DNA from: an uncultured Sphingomonas sp.
GTDB lineage: Bacteria > Pseudomonadota > Alphaproteobacteria > Sphingomonadales > Sphingomonadaceae
Length of the DNA stretch: 41,231 nucleotides
Assembly: GCA_913775795.1 (NCBI GenBank)
Contig: CAJYLT010000003.1
Span: forward strand, 1 to 41,231
Direction: 5' to 3'
How positions within the stretch are numbered: position 1 is the first letter of the stretch; each line of letters begins with the position of its first letter. Of the stretch, positions 8,047-16,069 are shown in pieces. The translations under genes were made by a program, and so were the position numbers. The notes beneath the pieces were generated by a model that did not search any database, was not told where the DNA came from, and was given only the letters and a program-made list of their open reading frames with translations.

Positions 8047-8730
8047 TCAGTCGGCCGCGGCCGGCGCGCCCGACGGATCGTCAAGGCTGTAGCCGAGCCC
8101 GCGGATCGTGGTGATGACGTCGGCGCCCAGCTTCTTGCGGATGCGCGTCACGAACACTTCGATCGTGTTCGAATCGCGGTCGAAATCCTGGTCGTAGATA
8201 TGCTCGATCAGCTCGGTGCGGCTGACCACCTTGCCCTTGTGATGGAGAAGATAGCTGAGCAGCTTGTATTCCTGCGCGGTCAGCTTGACCGGGTCGCCCG
8301 CCTTGGTGACCTTGCCCGAGCGAGTGTCGAGGCGGATGTCACCTGCGTTGAGCTCGGCGGAGGCGTTGCCCGATGCGCGGCGGATGAGCGCACGCAGACG
8401 GGCGATCAGCTCTTCGGTCTGGAAGGGCTTGGCGACATAGTCGTCGGCACCGGCATCGAGGCCCGCGACCTTGTCCGACCAGCTGTCGCGCGCGGTCAGC
8501 ACCAGCACCGGCGCGGTCCGCCCCTCGCGCCGCCAGCGATCGAGCACGGTCAGCCCGTCGATCTCGGGCAGGCCGAGGTCGAGGATGATCGCGTCATATT
8601 GCTCGGTCGAACCGAGGAAATGCCCCTCCTCGCCGTCACTCGCGGTATCGACGGCATAGCCGGCGCCGGTCAGCGTGTTCGACAATTGCTGGCGAAGGTT
8701 CGGTTCGTCCTCGACGATCAAGACGCGCAT
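8047..8730 (-). CDS. OmpR/PhoP-family response regulator
   Basis: A 227-residue transcription factor. The receiver domain (about 1-115) has the acidic pocket EDE near residue 7, the phosphoacceptor Asp51 in ILDLGLP, the switch Thr in VLVLTARD and the conserved Lys in DDYVAKPF. The C-terminal winged-helix domain (about 130-218) carries LTAQEYKLLSYLL and the recognition helix region DSNTIEVFVTRIRKKL. It lies between the PepSY gene (20 bases upstream) and the kinase (19 bases downstream), so the three form one operon. Proteins with DNA-binding domains of this kind bind direct repeats about 11 bases apart, and such a repeat lies upstream of the operon at 9093-9109. Confidence 0.95.
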   Translation of the reverse strand: MRVLIVEDEPNLRQQLSNTLTGAGYAVDTASDGEEGHFLGSTEQYDAIILDLGLPEIDGLTVLDRWRREGRTAPVLVLTARDSWSDKVAGLDAGADDYVAKPFQTEELIARLRALIRRASGNASAELNAGDIRLDTRSGKVTKAGDPVKLTAQEYKLLSYLLHHKGKVVSRTELIEHIYDQDFDRDSNTIEVFVTRIRKKLGADVITTIRGLGYSLDDPSGAPAAAD

Positions 8731-8750
8731 CGCGTTCCCCTAAGGCTGTT

Positions 8751-9068
8751 CTAGTTGCCCGACCGGCCGAGGATCTGCCCCGACCGCCCGTCCACATCAA
8801 TCCAGATCAAGTTTCCATCGCGCAGGAACTTGAACGTATAGACCGCGGTTCCCGAATCGAAGTCGAAGCCGACATAGCGCGCGCCCGGCATCCGCGGGAT
8901 CACCCGGCGCTCGAGTTCGCGCAGTGGCAGGATGCGGCCCTCGACCCGCGCCGCGCGGGCCGCGCGGTGGTCGTCGCGGCGCTGCTCGGCGGCGGCCGCG
9001 GGCATGTCCCCCGCCGCCGTCCACGCGCACGCTACCGCCACAAGAGCGCTGAGCCCCGTCATCCTCAT
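8751..9068 (-). CDS. Exported PepSY-domain protein
   Basis: A protein of about 105 residues with an N-terminal signal peptide (MRMTGLSALVAVACAW, probable cleavage after the Ala run near residue 27), then an Arg-rich stretch and one PepSY-type domain ending DVDGRSGQILGRSGN. PepSY domains are small periplasmic modules, some of which inhibit peptidases; many sit next to OmpR-type two-component genes and are thought to be targets or modulators of them. Starts at 9080, 9068 and 9062 are all in frame; none has a strong ribosome binding site, and 9068 gives the cleanest signal peptide. It is the first gene of the operon with the regulator and kinase. Confidence 0.8.
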   Translation of the reverse strand: MRMTGLSALVAVACAWTAAGDMPAAAAEQRRDDHRAARAARVEGRILPLRELERRVIPRMPGARYVGFDFDSGTAVYTFKFLRDGNLIWIDVDGRSGQILGRSGN

Positions 9069-9092
9069 GTCGCATCGCATAGGGTCCGGGCG

Positions 9093-9109
9093 TTGAACAG
9101 CCTCTGAAT
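9093..9109 (-). promoter_or_regulatory. Candidate direct-repeat operator for the PepSY two-component operon
   Basis: On the minus strand the sequence ATTCAGAGGCTGTTCAA contains two TTCA half-sites exactly 11 bases apart, about 25-40 bases before the PepSY start. OmpR-family dimers bind tandem repeats with this spacing, and the first gene downstream belongs to an operon encoding such a regulator. Autoregulation is therefore plausible but is an inference from spacing and context; no clear -10 element fits this as a standalone promoter. Confidence 0.4.
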
Positions 9110-9201
9110 AAGCCCGTAACCTTCTGGCAACGCCCGCGTGGCTTTCGTGCCACGGGCCGGCGTTCTTGCCGCGTCCCGCCAAAGCCCCTAGGTGGCGCGC
9201 C

Positions 9202-10977
9202 ATGGCCGCTCCCGTGCTTTCCTATGAAGACCTCGGCCTGATCCAGGGATCGGGCTGGCTGTTTCGCAATCTCGACATCCATATCGGCGCGCGCGACCGG
9301 CTCGCGCTGATCGGGCGCAACGGCGCGGGCAAGACGACGCTCCTGAAGCTGATCGGCGGCCGGCTCGACCCCGATGAGGGACGCCGCACGATCGTGGCGG
9401 GTACCAACGTCGTCATGCTGGAGCAGGACCCGCAGGTCGCAGGCTGCGCAACGCTCCTCGATTTCGTGCTGAAGGGCGACGACGCGCCCGCGCGGCACGA
9501 GGCGGAGGCGATCGCCGATCAGCTCGGCATCGATTTGAACCGAGAGGCGGCGACCGCGAGCGGGGGCGAGCGCCGCCGCGCCGCGATCGCCCGCGCGCTG
9601 GCGCAGAGCCCCGACGTGCTCCTGCTCGACGAGCCGACCAACCATCTCGACATCACCGCGATCGAGTGGCTGGAGGACTGGCTGAGCCGCTACAACGGCG
9701 CGTTCGTGGTCATCAGCCACGATCGGACGTTCCTGACCCGCCTGACCAGGCAGACCCTGTGGCTCGATCGCGGCGGCATCCGCCGCGCCGAAGTGGGGTT
9801 CGGCGGGTTCGAGGCATGGACCGAGCAGGTTGCCGCCGAGGAGCAGCGCGCCGCCGAGCGGCTCGACGCGAAACTCAAGCTCGAGGAACACTGGCTCCAG
9901 CGCGGCGTCACCGGACGGCGCAAGCGCAACCAGGGCCGGCTGTCCAAGCTGATCGAGATGCGCGCCGAACGCGCGGCGATGCAGGGGCCGCAGGGGGCCG
10001 CCGCGCTCTCGGTCGGCACCGACGACGCCAAGACCAAGGTGGTGATCGACGCCAAGCACGTCTCCAAGCATTTCGGCGACCGCGCGATCCTGAAGGACCT
10101 GAGCTTGCGCGTCACCCGCCGCGACCGGATCGGCATCGTCGGCCCCAACGGCGCGGGCAAGTCGACGCTCATCAAGCTCCTGACCGGGCAGATCGAGCCC
10201 GATACGGGCGAAGTGAAGCTGGCCAGGACGCTCGAACCCGTCATCATCGACCAGCAGCGCAGCCGCATGGCGCCCGAGAAAACCGTGCGCGAAGTGCTGG
10301 CCGACGGCGGCGAGTGGATCGACGTGCTGGGGGTGCGCAAGCACGTCCACGGATACCTCAAGGAGTTTCTGTTCGCGCCCGAGCTGATCGACGCCAAGGT
10401 CGGCACGCTGTCGGGCGGCGAACGCTCGCGCCTCCTGATGGCGCGCGAGTTCGCGCGGCCCTCGAACCTGATGGTGCTGGACGAGCCGACCAACGACCTC
10501 GACCTCGAAACGCTCGACCTCCTCCAGGAAGTGATCGGCGATTATGAGGGGACGGTACTGATCGTCAGTCATGACCGCGACTTCCTCGATCGCACGGTGA
10601 CGGTCACGCTCGGCCTCGACGGGTCGGGCGTCGCCGACATGGTGGCGGGCGGCTATGCCGACTGGGACGCCAAGCGCCGCGTACGACAGGTCGCGGCGAA
10701 GAAGGCCGCGCCCAAGCCCGTCGAGGTCGCGAAGCCGAAATCGGCGAAGCTGAGCTACAAGGACCAGCGCGACTACGACCTGCTGCCGCAACGCATCGAG
10801 GCGATCGACGCCGAGATCGCAAGGGCGGAGGCGGCCATGGCCGACCCCGACCTGTTCGCGAAGAACCCGGCGCGATTCGACGCGCTGATGAAGGACGTCG
10901 CCCGCCTGACCGGGGAAAAGGACGCCGCCGAGATGCGCTGGCTGGAGCTTGCCGAACAGGTCGAGGCGCTCGGGTAA
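9202..10977 (+). CDS. uup: ABC-F family ATPase, Uup type
   Basis: A soluble 591-residue protein with two ATP-binding cassettes and no membrane segment. Cassette one has Walker A GRNGAGKTT (near residue 39), signature SGGERRRA and Walker B VLLLDEPTNHLD; cassette two has GPNGAGKST, LSGGERSRLLMA and LMVLDEPTNDLD. The interdomain linker is highly charged, as in ribosome-acting ABC-F proteins. A C-terminal coiled coil (about 515-591) opening with LSYKDQRDYDLLP is the DNA/RNA-binding tail typical of Uup. Family members act on ribosomes, and Uup is also linked to transposon excision and replication intermediates. ATG 9202 follows AGGTGG by six bases and is preferred over 9166. Confidence 0.9.
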   Translation: MAAPVLSYEDLGLIQGSGWLFRNLDIHIGARDRLALIGRNGAGKTTLLKLIGGRLDPDEGRRTIVAGTNVVMLEQDPQVAGCATLLDFVLKGDDAPARHEAEAIADQLGIDLNREAATASGGERRRAAIARALAQSPDVLLLDEPTNHLDITAIEWLEDWLSRYNGAFVVISHDRTFLTRLTRQTLWLDRGGIRRAEVGFGGFEAWTEQVAAEEQRAAERLDAKLKLEEHWLQRGVTGRRKRNQGRLSKLIEMRAERAAMQGPQGAAALSVGTDDAKTKVVIDAKHVSKHFGDRAILKDLSLRVTRRDRIGIVGPNGAGKSTLIKLLTGQIEPDTGEVKLARTLEPVIIDQQRSRMAPEKTVREVLADGGEWIDVLGVRKHVHGYLKEFLFAPELIDAKVGTLSGGERSRLLMAREFARPSNLMVLDEPTNDLDLETLDLLQEVIGDYEGTVLIVSHDRDFLDRTVTVTLGLDGSGVADMVAGGYADWDAKRRVRQVAAKKAAPKPVEVAKPKSAKLSYKDQRDYDLLPQRIEAIDAEIARAEAAMADPDLFAKNPARFDALMKDVARLTGEKDAAEMRWLELAEQVEALG

Positions 10978-10978
10978 C

Positions 10979-11058
10979 CGTCACCCCAGCGAAAGCTGGG
11001 GTCGCTCGCCGCGGGCGCGCGCTGCAACCAGGCGATCCCAGCTTTCGCTGGGATGACG
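10979..11058. repeat. Palindromic repeat element, 24-base inverted arms with GAAA loops
   Basis: Arms at 10979-11002 and 11035-11058 are inverted copies of one another with only two differences, bounded by CGTCA and TGACG. Each arm is itself a small hairpin: CCCAGC, loop GAAA, GCTGGG (on one strand). The 32-base centre is G+C rich. It fills the gap between the converging uup and S9 peptidase genes. It carries no coding potential and looks like a REP/MITE-like intergenic element; the same CGTCACCCC edge recurs at 13192-13220. Confidence 0.75.
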
Positions 11059-11068
11059 AGCTATCCCC

Positions 11069-13129
11069 TTACTGCCCCGTCGCCCCCGCCGCCTTGGGCA
11101 GCGCCGCGCTGACCCCCGGCACGAACTCGGCCCCCTCCAGCACCTGGATCGACGAGCCCTTGAACGCGTCGCCGATCGGCTCGGCCCGGCCCTTCAGGCA
11201 CTGCGCCAAAAACCCCTCGGTGATCGAGAAGAAGGCCAGCCGGTTTTCGGGCCGCTGGAACCCGTGCCCCTCGTCGGTGAAGTTGACGTAGGTCACGGGC
11301 AGCTTCTTGGCGCGCATCGCCTCGACGATCTGGTCGCTCTCGGCCTTCACCACGCGAGGGTCGTTCTGACCTTGTCCGATCAGCAGCGGCACCCTGATCG
11401 CGTCCACCCGGCTGATCGGCGACTGCGCCATCATCCGCGGCACGTCCGCGGGCTTCGTCGGATCGCCGATATGCTTGTAGAAATTGCCCTCGAGGCTCGG
11501 CCGCCAATAGGCCGGGAAGCTTTCCATCAGCGTCTTGAGGTTCGAGGGTCCGACGATATCGACGCCGCAGGCGAAGCGGTCGGGGGTGAAGGTAACGCCC
11601 ACCAGCGTCGCATAGCCGCCGTAGCTGCCGCCCATGATCGCCACCTTGTCGGGCGTCGTCACCCCGGCCTTTACCGCATAATCGACCGCGTCGAGCAGGT
11701 CCTGGTGCATCTTGCCCGACCATTCGCCGACCCCGGCATTGACGAAGCCCTTCCCGAAGCCCGTGGAGCTTCTGTAATTGACGCTCATCACCGCATAGCC
11801 GCGGTTGGCCAGGAACTGGTGGATCGAGTTGTAGCCATAGCTGTCGCGCGCCCACGGCCCGCCATGGACGTACAGCACCATCGGCACCGGCCGATTGGGC
11901 TTGCCGTCGCCATCGGGATCGGCATCGGCCGGGAGCGTCAGATAGCTGACGAGCGTCAGCCCGTCCTTCGCCTTCACCTCGACCGGCTGCATCGACCGCA
12001 GGCGATAGCGTGACAGGTCGGGCCGGCTCTCGAACAGCTTGGCCAGCGTCCTGCCCTTGCGATCGTAGAGATAGGCGACCGCCGGCTGCTCGGCCGAATT
12101 GGCGGTGACGGTCGCATACCGCCCGTCGTCGCTGATCGACGTGATCGAAAGCTCGCCCTTCAGCTTCGACTTCAGGAAATTTAGATCCGCCTTTGCCGCC
12201 GGGTCGAGCGGCGTCCATTCGCTGCGCAGGTAATCGACCGAATAGGCAAGCGGCTTGAACGTCATGGGGTCGGTGAGGATGTTCTGGACATCCGCCTTGT
12301 CGCTGGCGGCGAGCACCGTCGTCTTGAGCGTCGCGGTGTCCATCGCGACCAGCGCTGCCTTGTCCCGCCCGCGGCTGTCGGTCCAGTACATGGTGCCGCC
12401 GTCGCGATCGAAGCCGCGCGGGCCGGTGGTGAAGGCATCCTCGTTGCCGAAGGCAACCGCCTCCTTCCAACTGCCGTCGCGCTCGCGGCGGAAATAGGCC
12501 TGCCCGCCGCCCGGCGTCGTCTTCGCGCCGAACCGGACGCGCAGCTGGTTGTCGGTGACGAGTTCGCCGTACCCCGGATTCTCGAAGACCTTGGTCCTGG
12601 CGCCGGTCTTGTAGTCGACTTCGTAGAGGTCGAAGAATTGCGGGTCGCGGTCGTTGAGGCCGATCAGCACGACGCCCGGCTTCAAGGGGCTCACCCCCTG
12701 GATCTGCGCGCGCACCTTCGGCCCCACCGGGGTCAGATCGCGCGTCGCCCCGCCCGCGGCGGGCACGGCGAAGACATGGTCGTTCTCGTTCCCGCCCTCG
12801 TCGTTGAGGAACAGCAGCGACTGGCCGTCGGGCGCCCAGGTGTAGTTGGCGAGCCCGCGCTTGCGCTCGCTCGTCACCGCCTTCGCCGCCGCCAGATCAC
12901 CGACCGGCGCGACCCAGATGTTCATGACGCCGTCGACCGGCGCGAGCCATGCAACGCGCTTCCCGTCGGGGCTAACCTGCGCGCCCGATCGGCTGGGATT
13001 GCCGAAGATCAGCGCGCGGGGAATGAGGTCGCCGGCGGGCGCGGGCGTCTGTGCGGGCAGCGCGGTGGCGCAAGCGGCGATCGCGGCGACGCCGGCAAGC
13101 AGGGCACGGTTGTTGAGCTGGTACGGCAT
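11069..13129 (-). CDS. Secreted S9-family prolyl oligopeptidase-like peptidase
   Basis: A 686-residue exported serine peptidase. Residues 1-26 form a signal peptide ending in an Ala-rich c-region; a WD/propeller-like region with repeated motifs such as YTWAPDGQSLLF and SDDGRYATV fills about 40-420; the alpha/beta-hydrolase domain follows. The nucleophile is Ser502 in GGSYGGYA, with Asp590 in GQGQNDPRV and His622 in DEGHGF. This is the acylaminoacyl-peptidase/DPP-IV-like branch (S9C-like), distinct from the cytosolic oligopeptidase B at the window start. The open frame extends upstream to 14017 only as a shadow of dapD; the ATG at 13129 gives the signal peptide. Substrate unknown, probably periplasmic peptides. 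Confidence 0.92.
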   Translation of the reverse strand: MPYQLNNRALLAGVAAIAACATALPAQTPAPAGDLIPRALIFGNPSRSGAQVSPDGKRVAWLAPVDGVMNIWVAPVGDLAAAKAVTSERKRGLANYTWAPDGQSLLFLNDEGGNENDHVFAVPAAGGATRDLTPVGPKVRAQIQGVSPLKPGVVLIGLNDRDPQFFDLYEVDYKTGARTKVFENPGYGELVTDNQLRVRFGAKTTPGGGQAYFRRERDGSWKEAVAFGNEDAFTTGPRGFDRDGGTMYWTDSRGRDKAALVAMDTATLKTTVLAASDKADVQNILTDPMTFKPLAYSVDYLRSEWTPLDPAAKADLNFLKSKLKGELSITSISDDGRYATVTANSAEQPAVAYLYDRKGRTLAKLFESRPDLSRYRLRSMQPVEVKAKDGLTLVSYLTLPADADPDGDGKPNRPVPMVLYVHGGPWARDSYGYNSIHQFLANRGYAVMSVNYRSSTGFGKGFVNAGVGEWSGKMHQDLLDAVDYAVKAGVTTPDKVAIMGGSYGGYATLVGVTFTPDRFACGVDIVGPSNLKTLMESFPAYWRPSLEGNFYKHIGDPTKPADVPRMMAQSPISRVDAIRVPLLIGQGQNDPRVVKAESDQIVEAMRAKKLPVTYVNFTDEGHGFQRPENRLAFFSITEGFLAQCLKGRAEPIGDAFKGSSIQVLEGAEFVPGVSAALPKAAGATGQ

Positions 13130-13191
13130 GATCGACTCCCCCGAATCCATTATCGGCGAGAGGCTATCGGGTGTCTCAGCCCAATACAACA

Positions 13192-13220
13192 CGTCACCCC
13201 GAACTCGGTTCGGGGTGACG
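13192..13220 (-). terminator. Perfect 13-bp stem-loop after dapD
   Basis: CGTCACCCCGAAC and its exact inverse complement are separated by a three-base loop, seven bases beyond the dapD stop on the minus strand. Past the stem, the minus strand reads TGTTGTATT, only a loose T-run. It may terminate the HAD-dapD transcript before the S9 peptidase gene. Its CGTCACCCC edge is shared with the repeat at 10979-11058, so it may be a member of the same repeat family that has taken on a terminator role. Confidence 0.6.
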
Positions 13221-13227
13221 ATGGAAA

Positions 13228-14052
13228 TCAGGCGCGCAGCAGCTCGTTGATGCTGGTCTTCGCGCGCGTCTGCTCGTCGACGCGCTTGACGATGACCGCG
13301 CAATAAAGCGCCGGCTTGCCGTCCCCGCCGCCCAGCGAACCCGGCACCACGACGGCATATTCGGGCACCTCGCCCGTCGTCACTTCGCCGGTCGCGCGGT
13401 CGACGATCTTGGTCGACGCGCCCAGATAGACGCCCATCGACAGCACCGCGCCCTTGCGCACGATCACGCCCTCGGCCACCTCGGCACGCGCGCCGATGAA
13501 GGCACCGTCCTCGATGATGACGGGATTGGCCTGTAGCGGCTCCAGCACGCCGCCGATCCCTGCGCCGCCCGACAGGTGCACGTCGCGGCCGATCTGCGCG
13601 CAGCTGCCGACCGTTGCCCAGGTGTCGACCATCGTCCCCTCGCCCACATAGGCGCCGATGTTGACGAAGCTTGGCATCAGCACCGCGCCCTTGCCGACGA
13701 AGCTGCCGCGGCGCACGACGCTGCCCGGCACCGCGCGAAAGCCCGCCGAGCGGAACGCGCCCGCGTCCCAGCCCTGGAACTTCGACGGCACCTTGTCGAA
13801 CCAGTTCGCGCCGCCCGGCCCCTCCATGATCTCGTTGTCGTTCAGGCGGAAGGACAGGAGCACCGCCTTCTTCAGCCACTGGTTGACGGTCCACTGCCCG
13901 CCCTCGCCCGGCTCGGCCACGCGCACCTTGCCCGCGTCGAGCAGCGACAGCGCGGCGTTCACCGCCTCGCGCACTTCGCCCGTGGTCGCGGTGGACAGCG
14001 CGGCGCGATCCTCCCACGCCGCCTCGATCACGCTCTGCAGTTGCTCGGTCAT
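13228..14052 (-). CDS. dapD: Tetrahydrodipicolinate N-succinyltransferase
   Basis: A 274-residue left-handed beta-helix acyltransferase that puts succinyl from succinyl-CoA on tetrahydrodipicolinate, a step of the succinylase route to diaminopimelate and lysine. The N-terminal helical domain contains the [13 protein letters not shown] region, and from about residue 100 the hexapeptide repeats are visible ([19 protein letters not shown], then [19 protein letters not shown]). Length equals that of the E. coli enzyme. The ATG at 14052 overlaps the stop of the HAD gene in ATGA, so the two are translationally coupled. The in-frame extension to 14250 is a shadow of the HAD gene. Confidence 0.96.
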   Translation of the reverse strand: MTEQLQSVIEAAWEDRAALSTATTGEVREAVNAALSLLDAGKVRVAEPGEGGQWTVNQWLKKAVLLSFRLNDNEIMEGPGGANWFDKVPSKFQGWDAGAFRSAGFRAVPGSVVRRGSFVGKGAVLMPSFVNIGAYVGEGTMVDTWATVGSCAQIGRDVHLSGGAGIGGVLEPLQANPVIIEDGAFIGARAEVAEGVIVRKGAVLSMGVYLGASTKIVDRATGEVTTGEVPEYAVVVPGSLGGGDGKPALYCAVIVKRVDEQTRAKTSINELLRA

Positions 14053-14711
14053 AGATCCTCCCAAAGGTCGGTCAGCCACACGGTCAGGTCGGTGGTGACG
14101 AAATCGATCGCGGCGCGGTCCACGCCCACCTGCTCCGACCCGTTGTCGATCCAGACCGTGGTCATGCCGATCGCCTTGGCCGGGGGCAGATTGCGCGCCA
14201 TGTCCTCGACGAACAGCGCGCGCGTCGGGTCGATGCCCCACGCCTCGCACAGCCCGTCATAAGCCTGGGGGTGCGGCTTGGGCAGATAGCCGGTCGCGTG
14301 GATGTCGTGGATCGCCTCGAAGCTTTCGTGCAGCCCCAGCCGCCCGAGCACGCGCGTCGCATAAGGCGCGTCGCCGTTGGTGAAGACGAGCTTGCGCCCC
14401 GGCAGCCGCGCGATCGCCTCGACCAGCCGGTCGTTGGGGGACAGGCGGTCCATGTCGACGTCGTGTACAAAGGCGAGGAACTCGTGCGGATCGATCGCGC
14501 GCTCGGCCATCAGCCCCGACAGCGTGGTCCCGTGCGCGACGAAATGCCGCTTCTGGATCGCGAACGCCGTCGCCCGGTCGCACCCTTCGAGCGCGACGAC
14601 ATAGTCGGTCATTCGCGCCTCGATCTGCGCGAACAGGTCCGCACCCGCCGGGTACAGCGTGTTGTCGAGATCGAAGATCCAGGTGTCGATATGGGCGAGC
14701 CGCGGGTCCAT
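14049..14711 (-). CDS. HAD-superfamily pyrimidine 5'-nucleotidase-like hydrolase
   Basis: A protein of about 220 residues with the HAD nucleophile motif [11 protein letters not shown] close to the N-terminus, motif II FTNGDA, the motif III Lys region PKPHPQAY and the acidic motif [11 protein letters not shown]. The DNTLYP variant and the helical cap are typical of the SDT1/PhoE-like pyrimidine 5'-nucleotidase branch, which dephosphorylates nucleotides or small sugar phosphates. Start ATG 14711 is chosen because homologues begin just before the first motif; an upstream site at 14750 is in frame. It shares an ATGA overlap with dapD. The link to lysine synthesis is positional only. Confidence 0.88.
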   Translation of the reverse strand: MDPRLAHIDTWIFDLDNTLYPAGADLFAQIEARMTDYVVALEGCDRATAFAIQKRHFVAHGTTLSGLMAERAIDPHEFLAFVHDVDMDRLSPNDRLVEAIARLPGRKLVFTNGDAPYATRVLGRLGLHESFEAIHDIHATGYLPKPHPQAYDGLCEAWGIDPTRALFVEDMARNLPPAKAIGMTTVWIDNGSEQVGVDRAAIDFVTTDLTVWLTDLWEDL

Positions 14712-14764
14712 GTCGGCCCGCGCTTTAGGGGCGCGGAGCCTGACGGGCAACCACAGGCTCTCGG

Positions 14765-15055
14765 CTAGTCCACCAGCGCGTCGATCGCCTGCGCCATGTC
14801 CACGTCGCGCGACGACAGCCCGCCGGCGTCGTGCGTCGTCAACAGGATTTCCACACGGTTATACACATTCGACCATTCGGGATGATGGTCCGCCTTTTCC
14901 GCCAGCAGCGCGACGCGCGTCATGAAGGCAAAGGCCTGAGAGAAATCCTCAAACGAGAAGCTGCGCGTAATCGCGTCGCGCGCCTCGTCGTGATCCCAGT
15001 CGGGCAGTTCCTCCAGCGCCTCGACCCGCTCGGCCTCGCTCAGTGCCTCGATCAT
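14765..15055 (-). CDS. phhB: Pterin-4a-carbinolamine dehydratase
   Basis: A 96-residue protein matching the usual full length of the PCD/DCoH family, which dehydrates 4a-hydroxytetrahydropterin during recycling of the cofactor of aromatic amino acid hydroxylases. The signature [18 protein letters not shown] is intact, with the catalytic His pair, followed by the [11 protein letters not shown] motif. No phenylalanine hydroxylase gene is in the window, so its partner is elsewhere or it serves another pterin. It starts 40 bases from the divergent zincin-like gene and ends 53 bases before the HAD gene start. Confidence 0.95.
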   Translation of the reverse strand: MIEALSEAERVEALEELPDWDHDEARDAITRSFSFEDFSQAFAFMTRVALLAEKADHHPEWSNVYNRVEILLTTHDAGGLSSRDVDMAQAIDALVD

Positions 15056-15095
15056 CCCGCTCCCCTTTGGCCTTGCTGCTTGCTATGCCCCCCTC

Positions 15096-15506
15096 ATGGC
15101 CGAACCCGCCCCCGCTTGCCAAGCCGCCCCCGATGCCGCCGCGATCGAGGGCCTCGCGCGGGCGACGCTCGCCCGCATCCCGGCGCCGTTCGCCGCGCAT
15201 CTCGAGAATGTCGTGCTGATCGTCGAGGATTATGCCGACGACGAGACGCTGGACGAATTGGGTATCGAGGACCCGATCGAGCTGACCGGCATCTATCACG
15301 GCCGCCCGATCGGCGAGAAGTCCGCGTTTGATACGGGCGCGATGCCCGATCGCATCCACCTCTATCGCCTGCCGATTTTGTGGGAGTGGATCGAGACCGG
15401 CGTCGGCCTCGACGCGCTGGTCCATCACGTCGTGGTGCACGAGGTCGGCCATCATTTCGGCCTGTCCGACGACGACATGCACGCGCTGGAGGCCGCGGCC
15501 GAGTGA
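15096..15506 (+). CDS. Small zincin-like metallopeptidase-family protein
   Basis: A 136-residue protein of the DUF1025/zincin-like family. The metal motif HEVGHHFGLSDDDM near residue 115 has the HExxH pair and a downstream Asp in the position of a third ligand, so zinc binding is likely; enzymatic activity is not established for most members. The preceding stretch ELTGIYHGRPI is a family hallmark. No signal peptide is seen, so it is probably cytoplasmic. Its stop codon overlaps the GTG start of ccmA as GTGA, so it is the first gene of a three-gene operon with ccmA-ccmB; whether it has a role in heme or cytochrome maturation is unknown. Confidence 0.87.
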   Translation: MAEPAPACQAAPDAAAIEGLARATLARIPAPFAAHLENVVLIVEDYADDETLDELGIEDPIELTGIYHGRPIGEKSAFDTGAMPDRIHLYRLPILWEWIETGVGLDALVHHVVVHEVGHHFGLSDDDMHALEAAAE

Positions 15507-16069
15507 GCCTGCTGGCGTTCCACAACGTCGCCTGCGACCGCGGCGGGCGGCGGCTGTTTGCGAGGCTGAGCTTCAGGCTGGAGCCGGGCGAGGCGGCGCT
15601 GCTGACCGGGCCGAACGGCATCGGCAAGTCGAGCCTCGTCCGCCTCGCCGCCGGCCTCGCCGCCCCCGCCGCCGGCCGGATCGAGCGAGAGGCACCCGCC
15701 GCGCTCGCGGCCGAGGCTGCGGCACTGGATACCGAATTGCCGCTGGCCGCCGCGCTCGGCTTCTGGGCGGCGCTCGACGGCGGGCGCGAGCGGGTGGGGT
15801 CGGCGTTGACCGCCATGGGCATCGGCCATCTCGCCAAGGTGCCCGTCCGCTTCCTCTCGACCGGCCAGCGCAAACGCGCCGCGCTCGCCCGCGTCGTCGC
15901 GAGCGGTGCGGCGCTCTGGTTGCTGGACGAGCCGGCAAACGGCCTCGACACCGCCTCGGTCGCGGCGCTGGAGGCGGCGATCGACGCGCATCGCGCAAGC
16001 GGCGGCGCGGTGCTGGTGGCGAGCCATGTGCCCGTCGCGCTACCCGACGCACAAGACTTGCGCCTGTGA
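15503..16069 (+). CDS. ccmA: Heme exporter ATP-binding protein CcmA
   Basis: A short ATP-binding cassette of 188 residues. Walker A is GPNGIGKSS near residue 36, the signature is STGQRKRAALA (the Ser-x-Gly-Gln form typical of CcmA) and Walker B is LWLLDEPANGLD; the switch His is in VASHVP. With CcmB and CcmC it drives release of heme-loaded CcmE in cytochrome c maturation. The start is a GTG overlapping the previous stop, and the gene ends in another GTGA overlap with ccmB, so all three genes are translationally coupled. The size is somewhat below the usual 200 or more residues. Confidence 0.93.
   Translation: MSLLAFHNVACDRGGRRLFARLSFRLEPGEAALLTGPNGIGKSSLVRLAAGLAAPAAGRIEREAPAALAAEAAALDTELPLAAALGFWAALDGGRERVGSALTAMGIGHLAKVPVRFLSTGQRKRAALARVVASGAALWLLDEPANGLDTASVAALEAAIDAHRASGGAVLVASHVPVALPDAQDLRL

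Noticed and set aside
8797..10791. A 664-codon open frame on minus, antisense to uup
   Set aside because: It mirrors uup codon for codon, has low-complexity Arg/Gly/Asp-rich translation and no domain; it is a by-product of high G+C.
13130..14017. An N-terminal extension of the S9 peptidase frame
   Set aside because: It reads through dapD in a wrong frame; the signal peptide begins at 13129.
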